Assembly: GCF_003148775.1 (NCBI RefSeq)
Contig: NZ_QGGW01000001.1
Span: 953,228 to 1,017,227, forward strand
From: Roseicyclus mahoneyensis
Lineage (GTDB): Bacteria > Pseudomonadota > Alphaproteobacteria > Rhodobacterales > Rhodobacteraceae
Length of the DNA: 64,000 bases
Direction: 5' to 3'
Under the pieces are notes generated by a model. It ran no database searches and was not told where the DNA came from. It saw nothing but the letters and a program-made list of their open reading frames with translations. Of this stretch, positions 36,162-45,732 are shown in pieces; position 1 is the first letter of the stretch; each line of letters starts with the position of its first letter. The position numbers and the translations under genes were made by a program.

Positions 36162-39100
36162 TCAGCGCGACATCACCCGCTCCATCCAGCGGTCGGCAAG
36201 GCCGCTGGCCTGTTCACGCGCCGACCATTCCATCGGATCGCAGCGCAGCAGGGTGCGGCAGCCCTGCCCGGTGGCGCAGACGGCTAGCGTGTCGGGGGCG
36301 CGCAGATCGAGCGACAGGACGACACCTTGCATGGAGGGCGCGGGGAACCCTTCGCGCGTCACGACCCGGCAGTCCTGCATCGAGGTGCAGGACAGATAAT
36401 CGGTGTCGGGCAAGGGAAGCCCCGCCGCGTCGAGGCCTTCGGAGAAGACGAACATCCGCCCGTCGGGGTGCAGGACTGCGGGTGCGTCGTAGCAGGAGGC
36501 GGCATGTTCCGCCGTGGGGGCCTCGGGCGACCAGATGCCTGCGGCGGCAGTGAAGTCGGTGCCGGACATGGGCGCTGGTGCCGGGCCGGGCGCAGGCGCG
36601 GGGACGGGCGCGGGGCCAGGCGTGCCGCCTGCCTCGGTTCCGATGAACTGGCCATCGGGGGTGATGGTCAGGCCCGGGCCGCCATCGGCGCGGGCGACCA
36701 CATGCTGCCACATGGGCACGCCGTCCGGGGCCATCTGGCTGGCGGACTGGAACCCGTCGGGCCCGAAACAGGCACGGTGCAGGTAGCGTTCGCCCTCAAA
36801 CGAGAGGGCGAAGCTGCCCCGAGGGCCCGAGGTGACGGGCATGATGTAGCGGTCGACCTCCTGAGCCGTCTCGGGCGGGCCATCATAGGCGATGCAGGAC
36901 AGGATCGGGCCGGATTGCTCGCAGCGTTCGTGGAAGGTCGTCTCGTAGGGCGAACCGCCCCGCGCCGCCCCGGCAGGGTCGAGCGACCGCGCGGCGCTGA
37001 GACCGTCGGGATAGATCACCGTGGGGTTCTCGGCACAGGCCGCCGCAAGCTCGGCCTGCACTGCGCTGTCGGTGAAAAGGCTGTCGAAGGCCAGGCCGAG
37101 GGGGACGCTCTCGGGGACGATGACGGAGGCGAAGACACCGATGGGCAGCACGTCGATGGTGCCGATGGTGACGGGATCGGCGACCGGCATGGGTGCCGGG
37201 TCGATCAGCACGCCCCCTGCCCCGCCCGGCAGCGCGGGCCAGCCGGTCATGCCGGGGGGCACCTGCGCCACAGGAGAAAAGCTGCCGAAGGTCCGCGCGA
37301 TCAGTTCGCGGTTCAAGCCCAGTTGCGCGCCGTCCGAATAGATTTCATCGATGCCATGAATGGTAAGGCCTGTAGGCGTGACCTCGAACACCAGTTGACC
37401 GATGGCGGCGGAATAGGCCGGGAACAGCCCTTCGCGGTCCAGCCGCACATATGCGTTGGGCACGTCGTCGCGGTATCGGCCACCGACGCGCAGGATTTCT
37501 TCCGGGCAGGTCGGGCCGCACCAATCCGCGCGAAGCCATGCGAAACCTTCGGCGTAAGAGCCGGTGTCGCCGCCTTGCTGGACCGCCGAAAATGCAATGC
37601 TGATAACGCTTTGCCCGGTCGCGTCCGCAAAATCGCGGCGCAGGATCGGCGCGAAACCAGGGTTGAGGTCGGGCCCCGCGACAAGGCCGGGTGTCGGCAT
37701 CGGCGCGGGCGGCTCGATCGCAGGCGGGGTCGGGGCCGGGGTCGGATCGGCGTCGCGCACGGCCTGCATGAACCCATCGAAGTCAGGCCCGGAGGCCCCC
37801 GGTGGGCGAGCCATGGCAGTCGCCTCGGGTCCGCTCAGGGGGGCCGGAAGGTAGGTTTGGCGGGTGCCGGTCCAGCTGCCACCCCGCAGGTCGGGATCGG
37901 CGCCGCGGCCCCAGCCCCCGGTGAAAGCCTGACGCTGCGCGTCGAGCACGAATTCGAACGTGCCCCAGTCACCGCCCGTGGTCCAGGTGCCGCGCAGGGT
38001 GGCACCATCGGCCGAAACCTCGCCCTCCAGCACACCGCGGGCGCGTTCGCCCCAGACCCGGCGACCTTGCTGATGGAGCGTGAGTGTCTGGTGGCTGGAC
38101 GACCACACCCCGGCAAAGGACGGGTCGGACGCGGGCGTGGTCGGGGCCATGGCCGGGGCACGGGCCGGGGCCATGAACGCCTCGAACCCGGGCGAGGCGG
38201 CGTTGCGATAGGCCTCGGGCAGGTCCATCTCGGTGCCGGTGGCGCGTGCCAGTGGCGGCGTGCCTGCGCTGAGCCGCCGCCCGGTGATCGCCGTATTGCC
38301 AAGGTTGGGATCGAGCCCCCTGCCCCAGCGCCCGGCCATCGACTGACCGTCGGTGGAGAGGCGCAGCTCGACCAACCCGTTTCTCCAAACACCGCGCAGC
38401 GTCAGGCCGTCGGCGGCAACCTCGCCGGTCAGTACGCCGTCGGGCACGTCGCCCCAGACCCGGCGGCCGTCCTGCACCAGAGCCACGGGGCCGCTGGACG
38501 TTTGCCACGTGCCGGTGAAGCTCAGGGCAAGGGCAGCTTGCCCCTCGGCGCTGGCGGGGTCGATGCCATCGAGGCGGAGGAAGTCAGCGGGCGACACGGC
38601 CTCGACCAGACAGCCGTATTCGCCGCCCAGATTGGCAATGCAGCCGGGCCTGACCCCGGGCGAAAGGCGGGCGAGATCGGCATCATTGGCCCGGGCCCCC
38701 TCGCGCAGCGACAGGGTTATATCCTCGCCGGGACGGGTGACGTCAAAAACCGCCTGCGCGCGGCGCTGTCCGCCACCCGTGGCACCGGTGTCGACACGCC
38801 ACGTGCCGACCGGCAGGTAGAAGGGCAACAGGCCTTCGGCGCTGCGACCGCCACCGTTCAGGAAATCGGTGCCGCCGGGGCCATCGTAGAAATAGGTGCT
38901 GAGCCGGTCGACCGGGAAACCCTGCGCATCGCGGATGTCGACAAAGACGCGGGCGGCCTCGAAATCGAAGACATATTCGGTGATCTCGCCCGGCAGGACG
39001 CGCACCAGCCGCTCGCGCGAGAAGGACCGCGACAGGCCGCCCCGGATGAAATAGTCGCCCGGCGGCAGGGCAACGTCGAGGCTGTTCCAGCCGCCATAAT

Positions 39101-40196
39101 CGACCGAGGTGTCGATCGCGCCGTCGATCACGGGATGGACCACGAAATGCGCCCGCCCTGCGCTGGAGCCATAGGCGGCAAAGGGCAGGTTGCCGCCACC
39201 GGGCGGCATCGGCAGGCCGGCATGGGCCATTGCCGTCAGGCGCAGCCGCGCGCCGATGACAAGGTCGATGGCATGAGGGCCTGTGCCCTCGGGCACCTCG
39301 AGAGTGACTTGCAGCGACACAGGCGTAGAGCCTGCGGTCGCGCGGCGGATGTAGGCGGTGTAGAGGCCGGGCAGGAACTGGCCTGTGGCCGTCACCGGCT
39401 GGTCTTGCGTCACGCGCAGGCCCTCGGGCGCGGTGCCGCCGGGGGTTTGCGGCTCGACGAACAGGTCGATCTGGCGGCCGTTGATCGGCGCGCCGCCCGC
39501 GGTGTCGCGGAGCGTGAGGCTGACAGGCCGCAGGATCGGGCCGGGATCGGGCAGCGGGGCAGAAATGATGGTTTCGCGCAGCGCGCGGGCAAGATCGTCG
39601 GCATCGTTGGCTGCGATGAACAGGCCCCCCGTTTCATCGGCGAGGCAGGCAACCGTGCGCTGCTCCGCGTCGGTCATGTCGAAGCCCACGACATGGGCGG
39701 TGAAGTCGATGCCTTGGCTTTCCAGCATCCGCCCCAGCGCGCAGGGGTCACCGCCGCAGGTCTCCACCCCGTCGGTCAGCAGCACGACCGTGGCCGCCTG
39801 TTCGGAGAACCTGAGCTGTTGGGCCGCCTGCAGCACCGACTCCGTCAGCGGCGTCATGCCCAGCGGGCTGATCCGCCCCGCGGCGCCGAGAATGGCGGGC
39901 ACGCTGGCGCCCGCCGGGCCGGTCGGCACCATCAGCTCGATGTCGCTGCACTGCCCGCGGACCCGGTGGCCATAGGCAAGCATACCGATCTGCATCTCGG
40001 CCGTAGCCTCGGACAGCACCTGGCTCAGCGCCTCGCGGGCAAGGTCGATCTTGGTCCTTCCATCCACCTGCCCCCACATGGAGCCGGACCCGTCGAGCAC
40101 GATGATGAGGTTGGGCTGTTCTTGCGCACGCACCGGCGCGGTCGCCAAAAGAAAGGCTGTTGCGAGCCAAAGCCAAGTGCGGAAAATGCGGCGCAT
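36162..40196 (-). CDS. Large exported von Willebrand factor A-domain protein
   Basis: This 1344-residue secreted protein begins with a signal peptide (residues 1-24, ending PVRA). A VWA domain follows with the metal site DGSGS at 35-39, then VVLLTDGVETCGGDPCALG. Residues about 220-520 form Ig-like or carboxypeptidase-regulatory-like repeats. Two copies of a beta-rich module lie near 558-630 (FTGTWQTSSG, QDGRRVWGDV, DGLTLRGVW) and 692-780 (FAGVWSSSHQ, QGRRVWGERA, DGATLRGTW); a third copy is in the 30900 gene. Pro/Ala-rich linkers near 805-825 and 1200 separate the later domains, and several Cys pairs suggest disulfides. It probably binds or organises something in the periplasm; no exact function is known. 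Confidence 0.85.
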   Translation of the reverse strand: MRRIFRTWLWLATAFLLATAPVRAQEQPNLIIVLDGSGSMWGQVDGRTKIDLAREALSQVLSEATAEMQIGMLAYGHRVRGQCSDIELMVPTGPAGASVPAILGAAGRISPLGMTPLTESVLQAAQQLRFSEQAATVVLLTDGVETCGGDPCALGRMLESQGIDFTAHVVGFDMTDAEQRTVACLADETGGLFIAANDADDLARALRETIISAPLPDPGPILRPVSLTLRDTAGGAPINGRQIDLFVEPQTPGGTAPEGLRVTQDQPVTATGQFLPGLYTAYIRRATAGSTPVSLQVTLEVPEGTGPHAIDLVIGARLRLTAMAHAGLPMPPGGGNLPFAAYGSSAGRAHFVVHPVIDGAIDTSVDYGGWNSLDVALPPGDYFIRGGLSRSFSRERLVRVLPGEITEYVFDFEAARVFVDIRDAQGFPVDRLSTYFYDGPGGTDFLNGGGRSAEGLLPFYLPVGTWRVDTGATGGGQRRAQAVFDVTRPGEDITLSLREGARANDADLARLSPGVRPGCIANLGGEYGCLVEAVSPADFLRLDGIDPASAEGQAALALSFTGTWQTSSGPVALVQDGRRVWGDVPDGVLTGEVAADGLTLRGVWRNGLVELRLSTDGQSMAGRWGRGLDPNLGNTAITGRRLSAGTPPLARATGTEMDLPEAYRNAASPGFEAFMAPARAPAMAPTTPASDPSFAGVWSSSHQTLTLHQQGRRVWGERARGVLEGEVSADGATLRGTWTTGGDWGTFEFVLDAQRQAFTGGWGRGADPDLRGGSWTGTRQTYLPAPLSGPEATAMARPPGASGPDFDGFMQAVRDADPTPAPTPPAIEPPAPMPTPGLVAGPDLNPGFAPILRRDFADATGQSVISIAFSAVQQGGDTGSYAEGFAWLRADWCGPTCPEEILRVGGRYRDDVPNAYVRLDREGLFPAYSAAIGQLVFEVTPTGLTIHGIDEIYSDGAQLGLNRELIARTFGSFSPVAQVPPGMTGWPALPGGAGGVLIDPAPMPVADPVTIGTIDVLPIGVFASVIVPESVPLGLAFDSLFTDSAVQAELAAACAENPTVIYPDGLSAARSLDPAGAARGGSPYETTFHERCEQSGPILSCIAYDGPPETAQEVDRYIMPVTSGPRGSFALSFEGERYLHRACFGPDGFQSASQMAPDGVPMWQHVVARADGGPGLTITPDGQFIGTEAGGTPGPAPVPAPAPGPAPAPMSGTDFTAAAGIWSPEAPTAEHAASCYDAPAVLHPDGRMFVFSEGLDAAGLPLPDTDYLSCTSMQDCRVVTREGFPAPSMQGVVLSLDLRAPDTLAVCATGQGCRTLLRCDPMEWSAREQASGLADRWMERVMSR

Positions 40197-40246
40197 GGGG
40201 GCGTTCCCGGGCTGAAAATACAGCCTTCACGAAACAGGTCCTGCCC

Positions 40247-40283
40247 GCCGCAGGCCACCCCCATATGGGGTAGAGCCTGCGGC
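40247..40283. promoter_or_regulatory. Strong hairpin upstream of the VWA gene
   Basis: A 9-bp perfect stem (GCCGCAGGC at 40247-40255 with GCCTGCGGC at 40275-40283) encloses a 4-bp inner stem (CCCC with GGGG) around ATAT. On the minus strand it lies 199 bases after the RND permease stop and about 50 bases before the VWA start. It may be a terminator or an attenuator; there is no T tract. Confidence 0.45.
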
Positions 40284-40481
40284 TCAGCGGTCGGGCATGC
40301 GGCCCTTTTCAGACGGATCGGATTGACAATTGTGGCACGGGCGCGCCGACGTTCCTTGACTGCGCGCGCCGCAACCGGGGCTTGGGGTGCGCATCTTTGA
40401 GGCCGCGCGCGATCCGTTCCCGAACCAAAAGAGGCGATCCGCAATGTGAAAGACGAAAGGCCGTGCCGATCCGCACCAAGT

Positions 40482-43400
40482 TCACTCGGCCGGGTTTGGC
40501 GAAGCTGCGGTGGCGGCGTCAAGTTCCCGCATCAGGCGCGCCTCTTCCTCGGCCTTGGGCTTGGACAGGCCTGCCAGCAGCAGATAGGCCACCGGCGTGA
40601 GATAAAGCGTCGAAACGGTCGCCAGCCCGAGCCCCCCGACGATGATCCAGCCCAAGGCCTCGCGCGCCTCGGCGCCCGCGCCGAAGGACAAGATCAGCGG
40701 CACGCCGCCCAACACGGTCGAGATCATCGTCATCATCACCGGCCGCAGGCGGATCGTGCTGGCGTCGAGGATCGCATCGCGCACCGAGGCCCCGCCGTCG
40801 CGCAGCTGGTTGGCAAACTCCACGATCAAGATGCCGTTCTTGGCCATGATGCCGATCAACATCACCAGCCCGATCTGGCTGTAGATGTTAAGGCTGAGGC
40901 CGGTCAGCACCAGCGCGAAGATCGCGCAGGCGATGCCCACGGGGACGGTTGCCATCACGACGACGGCCGAAACGAAGCTTTCGAACTGGGCCGACAGCAC
41001 AAGAAACACCACGAGGATCGCAAAGCCGAAGGTCAGCAAAAGCCCGGCCGAGGTTTCATCGAGCGTCGCCGCCTCGGCCAGCGGCACGATCTGGTTTTGC
41101 GGCTCCAGCACCTCGGCGGCGAGGCTTTGAACCTCGGCCAGCGCCGTGCCCAGCGGCAGGTCGTCGGTCAGCCCCGCCGAGATCTCGACCGACCGGTTCT
41201 GCCCTTCGCGTTCCAGTTCGGGGGCGACCGCGCGTTCTTGCAGCCGCACGAAGGAGGACATCGGGATCATCAGGCCGTCGCCGGATTGCACGAAGACATT
41301 CTCAAGATCGCCCGGGTCATTGACCGGATTGGCGGTCGACAGCATCTGGATGTCGTAGCTGGTGTCATCCAGAAACACCGTGCCGACGCTGCGCCCGTCC
41401 AGCACCGCGCGCAGCGCCTCGCCCAGACCCGCGATCTCGACGCCGAGGTCGGAGGCGCGGGTGCGGTCGATCTCGATGAAAAGCTGCGGCTGGGTCGTCT
41501 CGTATTCGAGCCGCACCTGCCCGAAACCGGGATTTTCCTGCATCCGCGCGACCAGATCGCCCGCCACCTGTTCCAACTGGGCGTAATCATTGCCGGTGAC
41601 CGCAAAGGTCAGGCCGCGCCCCGCGCCGCGAATGCCCAGCGAATTGGGCTGGATGGCAAAGGCGCGCACGCCCACCAACTCGCGCAGGGCACCGTTGATC
41701 TGGCCCACGATCTCTTGCTGGCTGCGCGCGCGGTCGTTCCAATGGGCCAGCGTCATCACCATGAAACCGCGCGAATTGGACCCGGTGCCGGTGATCGAAA
41801 ACAGGTTCGTGATCTCGCCGCTGTCGCGCAGGGGCTGCATCAGCGCCTCGATCTCGCGCATCTTGGCCGCCGTATATTCCAGCGATACACCTTGCGGCGC
41901 GCTGACCGACAAGAGCGCCACGGCCCGGTCCTCGGGCGGGGTCAGTTCCTGCCTTATGCCGCCGGCCATCATCACGGCGGTCGCTGAAAAGAGGAGCGCG
42001 ATCACGACCACGACCAGCGCATTGTCGAGCGCAACCCGCAGCGTCGCGGCATAAAGCGCGGCCAGACGATCGCCCAGCCAGCCAAAGAACCCGCCCGATG
42101 CCTCGGCCGCATCATCCGCCTGCAACAGGCGGCTTGCCAGCACGGGACAAAGCGACAGCGCCACCACCGAGGAGAGGCCGACGGCCATCGCCAGCGTAAA
42201 GCCGAACTCGCGGAACAGCCCCCCCGCCTGCCCGGGCAGAAACGACAGCGGGATGAACACCGCCGCCAGCGTCGCCGTGGTGGTCACGACGGCAAAGAAC
42301 ACCTGCTGCGTGCCCAGCACGGCGGCGGCGCGCGGCCCCATCCCCTCGCCCCGGCGTCGCACGATGTTTTCCAAGACCACGATGGCGTCATCCACGACCA
42401 TGCCGGTCGCCAGCACCAGCGCCAGAAGCGTCAGGATGTTGACCGAAAAGCCCACCAGATAGATCGCGGCCAAGGTGCCGATCAGCGCGACAGGCATGGT
42501 CAGCGCCGGGATCATGGTGGCGCGGACATCGCGCAGGAACAGAAAGATCACTACGACCACGATGGCCACGGCCAGCAGCAGCGTCTTGACCACCTCGGAA
42601 ATCGAGCCGCTGATGAACACCGCGTCGTCCGAGGTGATGAAGATATCCACATCCTCGGGCAGCGAGGCGCGCAACTGCTCCACCGCCGCGCGCACCCCCT
42701 CGGAAATCGCCAGCGTGTTGCTGGTGGCCTGCCGCACGATGCCAAGGCCAAGGCCCGTCTCGCCATTGGCACGCAGGATGGATTCATTCGGTGCCGGGCC
42801 CAGCGTGACGCGGGCCACATCGCCGACCCGGACATTGTCGCGGATCTGCAATGCCTCGAAGGCCTCGGGCGAGGCGACGGTGGCGGTGGTGCGCACGTTG
42901 ATCGACTGCCGGGCCCCGCGCAGATCGCCCGCAGGCGCGTCAAAGGCCACATCGGCCAAGGTCGCGCGCAAATCCGCCAGCGTCAGGCCGCGGCTGGCCA
43001 GTTCCATCAGGTCGATGTCGACCCGAAAGATCGGCGAGCGGTCGCCGTAGACCTGCAGATCGGCCACCCCTTCGATGGAAACCAGCCGGTCGGCGATTTC
43101 CTCCTCCACCAGCCGCGTCAGATCCTGCGCGCTGCGCGTGGCCGAGGTGACGGCAATGCGCAGCACGGGCTGCGCGTCGGCATCGGCCTTGACGATGCGC
43201 GGCGTCTCGGCCCCGTCGGGCAGGGCGTTGGCGATGCGCGCCACGGCATCGCGCACATCCGTGGCGGCCACGTCGATATCGGCGCCTTCGGCGAATTCCA
43301 GTGTCACCCGGCTGCGCCCGAAGCGCGAGTTCGACGAGATCGACCGCACACCCGCGACCCGGCCCACCGCGCCCTCGATGCGGCTGGTCACCTCCTGATC

Positions 43401-43607
43401 GACGGTTTCGGGTGCTGCGCCGGGAAAATCGGTACTGACCGAGATCACCGGCCGGTCGACATCGGGCAGTTCGCGCACCTCGACGCCCAGAAGGCTTGCA
43501 AGACCCGCGATGACGATCAGCGCGCTCAACACGAAGGCAAGGATCGGGCGGCGCACGAAGATGGCCGTGCCCGATTGCCCTGCGCGTTCTGCCGCTGCCT
43601 GTTTCAT
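40482..43607 (-). CDS. RND-family efflux permease
   Basis: This 1041-residue inner-membrane transporter belongs to the hydrophobe/amphiphile efflux group of the RND superfamily. It has a helix near the N-terminus, two large periplasmic loops and two sets of helices. The proton-relay aspartates sit in GMVVDDAIVVLENI, and GQAGGLFREFGFTLAMAV and YSQIGLVMLIGIMAKNGIL are conserved RND stretches. Length and order are normal, so it looks functional. It follows its membrane-fusion partner by 15 bases on the same strand, and no outer-membrane channel gene is nearby, so it would use one encoded elsewhere. The substrates are unknown. Confidence 0.93.
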   Translation of the reverse strand: MKQAAAERAGQSGTAIFVRRPILAFVLSALIVIAGLASLLGVEVRELPDVDRPVISVSTDFPGAAPETVDQEVTSRIEGAVGRVAGVRSISSNSRFGRSRVTLEFAEGADIDVAATDVRDAVARIANALPDGAETPRIVKADADAQPVLRIAVTSATRSAQDLTRLVEEEIADRLVSIEGVADLQVYGDRSPIFRVDIDLMELASRGLTLADLRATLADVAFDAPAGDLRGARQSINVRTTATVASPEAFEALQIRDNVRVGDVARVTLGPAPNESILRANGETGLGLGIVRQATSNTLAISEGVRAAVEQLRASLPEDVDIFITSDDAVFISGSISEVVKTLLLAVAIVVVVIFLFLRDVRATMIPALTMPVALIGTLAAIYLVGFSVNILTLLALVLATGMVVDDAIVVLENIVRRRGEGMGPRAAAVLGTQQVFFAVVTTTATLAAVFIPLSFLPGQAGGLFREFGFTLAMAVGLSSVVALSLCPVLASRLLQADDAAEASGGFFGWLGDRLAALYAATLRVALDNALVVVVIALLFSATAVMMAGGIRQELTPPEDRAVALLSVSAPQGVSLEYTAAKMREIEALMQPLRDSGEITNLFSITGTGSNSRGFMVMTLAHWNDRARSQQEIVGQINGALRELVGVRAFAIQPNSLGIRGAGRGLTFAVTGNDYAQLEQVAGDLVARMQENPGFGQVRLEYETTQPQLFIEIDRTRASDLGVEIAGLGEALRAVLDGRSVGTVFLDDTSYDIQMLSTANPVNDPGDLENVFVQSGDGLMIPMSSFVRLQERAVAPELEREGQNRSVEISAGLTDDLPLGTALAEVQSLAAEVLEPQNQIVPLAEAATLDETSAGLLLTFGFAILVVFLVLSAQFESFVSAVVVMATVPVGIACAIFALVLTGLSLNIYSQIGLVMLIGIMAKNGILIVEFANQLRDGGASVRDAILDASTIRLRPVMMTMISTVLGGVPLILSFGAGAEAREALGWIIVGGLGLATVSTLYLTPVAYLLLAGLSKPKAEEEARLMRELDAATAASPNPAE

Positions 43608-43622
43608 CGCCCTGCCCCCGTC

Positions 43623-44780
43623 TCAGGCATCTTGTTCGCGGGTCGGGCGCGCCTCCGCCGACGCACCGCTTTCCACAATCTCGACCGGGGCGCCCGGGCG
43701 CAGGGTCTGCACGCCCTCGATGATCACCTGATCCCCTGCGTTCAGATCGCCCTCGACCAGCACGCTGTCGCTGTTGCGCTGGCGGATCGTGACCGGAATG
43801 CGCACCGCCGCGTCCTCGCGCGCGACCCAGACATAGGACCCGTCGCCCGACCACTGGATCGCCAAGGGATCGACCGAGGGCAGCGTGTCGCCAGGAAAGC
43901 TCAGCGCGACCGAAAACGCCTGTCCCGCGCGCAGGCTGTCGTCGGTGTTGGCGACCTGCCCTTGCACCCGCAGCGTGCGGCTGGAACGGTCGACCACATT
44001 GTCGAGCGCGACGATCTGACCTTCCAGCAGATGGTCGGGGCGCGCCAGCGTCGTCACCTCGATGGTCATTCCGACGGACAGCTGCCCGATGAAGCGTTCG
44101 GGCACGCGGAAATCGATCTGGATGCTGGAGCGGTCGGTCAGAACGGCAATTGCATCCTGCGGGCCGATCCGGTCGCCCTGCGACACCTCCAGAAGGCCCG
44201 CCCAACCCGCGATTGGCGCGGTGATCCGGCGCTGGCCCAGATCGAATTCGGCCTGTTCGACCGCCAGCTCGGCCGTGCGCAGCGCCAGTTCTGCCTCGCG
44301 GATCTGCACCGCCGACACGGCACCGGACGCGCTAAGCTGTTGGGACCGTTCAAGGTTGCGCGTGGCGTCCAGCACCATCAGCCGCGCGCGCTCCAGCGCG
44401 ATGCGCTCGGCGTCATCGTCAAGTTGTGCCACCAGCGCGCCCGCCTCGACATAGGTGCCGGGGCTGACGGCGAGCTCGCGGATCATCCCGGTCGCTTCGG
44501 CCCGCACGGTGACCGAGCGCAGCGCCCGCCCGTCGCCGATCGCCGTGACGCGCGCATTGGCCTGTCCGGTCTCGGCGGCCGCCACCACGACCCGCGCCGT
44601 GCCGCCGCCAAAACCGCGCCCGCCCGCCTGCTCGGCCGGGGCGGGCGGCTCGAGGCCCAGCAGGTCATAGACGCCCGCGCGCTCCAGATAGGGTGCGGCC
44701 GACGGCACATAGACCACCCAGATGGCAAGCGCCGCGGCAAGCGCGACCAATGTCAGCAGGCCTTGTCTGAGCAATTTCAT
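43623..44780 (-). CDS. RND efflux periplasmic adaptor (membrane fusion protein)
   Basis: This 385-residue adaptor is anchored by one N-terminal helix (LLTLVALAAALAIWVVYV). The order of domains is typical: lipoyl half (VRAEATGMIRELAVSPGTYV), an alpha-hairpin rich in Glu/Arg/Leu (residues about 135-190), the second lipoyl half (ITAPIAGWAGLLEVSQGDRI), beta-barrel and membrane-proximal domain. It links the RND permease encoded next to an outer-membrane channel. I chose ATG 44780 because ggaag lies five bases upstream; ATG 44795 is also possible, and the frame is open to 44900. It is divergent from the EEP-family gene. Confidence 0.9.
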   Translation of the reverse strand: MKLLRQGLLTLVALAAALAIWVVYVPSAAPYLERAGVYDLLGLEPPAPAEQAGGRGFGGGTARVVVAAAETGQANARVTAIGDGRALRSVTVRAEATGMIRELAVSPGTYVEAGALVAQLDDDAERIALERARLMVLDATRNLERSQQLSASGAVSAVQIREAELALRTAELAVEQAEFDLGQRRITAPIAGWAGLLEVSQGDRIGPQDAIAVLTDRSSIQIDFRVPERFIGQLSVGMTIEVTTLARPDHLLEGQIVALDNVVDRSSRTLRVQGQVANTDDSLRAGQAFSVALSFPGDTLPSVDPLAIQWSGDGSYVWVAREDAAVRIPVTIRQRNSDSVLVEGDLNAGDQVIIEGVQTLRPGAPVEIVESGASAEARPTREQDA

Positions 44781-44988
44781 CGCATCTTCCGCCATCTTGC
44801 CCCGCGGCCGGCACGACCGCCTTGCCCCATACATAGCCTTGACGATGGCAGTCCAAGGAAAAAAAGCGTGACCGGGCCACAGCCTGCCCGACCGCCGCAT
44901 CGGTCGCCGCGCTTGATCGGACCCGACGCGGCGTTATCTGCAGGGTGTGGCGATCGGCGGGTCGGGGCCGCAAAAGGATCAGACAGGC

Positions 44989-45732
44989 GTGACCACGACA
45001 GCAGCAGAGTTTTCCTGCGTCAGCTGGAACATCCACCGCGGGCGCGGCAATGACGGCGTGATCGACCCGGCCCGCACCGCGCGGGTTCTGCGCGAGGAGG
45101 TGGCGACCGGGGCGCCCGACGCGCTGATCTTGCAAGAAGCCGACGAGGACTGCCCGCCGCATCGCGGCTTTCTCGACCTGCAGCGGGTCACACGCGACAC
45201 CGGGCTGGTCCCTGTGCATACCGATGGCACGCACAGGTGGGGCGCGCAAAGCCACGGCTTTCTGGGCACGATCGTGTTCCTGCACCCCGATGCGCGGGTC
45301 GAGGATGTCACCTTGATAGACCTGCCCGGCCATTGCCACCGGGGCGCGGTCATCGTCGATTTCATCAACGAGGGTCGGGCATTGCGGCTGGTCGGGCTTC
45401 ACCTGTCACTGGCGCAAGGGCTGCGGGTGGCGCAGATGCGGACGCTGGGCCAGCATCTGTTCCGGCGCGAAGCACGGGTGACCGTCCTTGCAGGCGATCT
45501 AAACGAATGGCGGCCATGGGGCGGTCTGGCGCTGTCGCGGCGGGTGACGGGCTTGCCGCTGTCGGGGCCCGCGCACGCCACCTTTCCGGTGCGCCGCCCG
45601 TTCCTGCCGCTCGACCGGGTGTTGGTGACGCCACCCGCCCGCGTCATCGCCTGCGAGGTGCTGGACGGGCCGGGCATCCGCATGGCCTCCGACCACCGGC
45701 CCTTGCGGGCGACGATCGCCCTGCCCCGCTAG
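44989..45732 (+). CDS. Endonuclease/exonuclease/phosphatase-family protein
   Basis: This 247-residue protein has the metal-dependent EEP fold shared by DNase I, exonuclease III and phospholipid phosphatases. Visible motifs are SWNIHRGRG at the N-terminus, LILQEAD with the metal-binding Glu, LVGLHLSL, LAGDLNEW and the C-terminal SDHRPL with the catalytic Asp-His. Without a search I cannot say whether nucleic acids or phosphoesters are the substrate; the lack of a signal peptide suggests cytoplasmic action. The start is GTG 44989 with aaaagga upstream, or GTG 44947. Its stop overlaps that of convergent opgG by four bases. Confidence 0.85.
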   Translation: MTTTAAEFSCVSWNIHRGRGNDGVIDPARTARVLREEVATGAPDALILQEADEDCPPHRGFLDLQRVTRDTGLVPVHTDGTHRWGAQSHGFLGTIVFLHPDARVEDVTLIDLPGHCHRGAVIVDFINEGRALRLVGLHLSLAQGLRVAQMRTLGQHLFRREARVTVLAGDLNEWRPWGGLALSRRVTGLPLSGPAHATFPVRRPFLPLDRVLVTPPARVIACEVLDGPGIRMASDHRPLRATIALPR

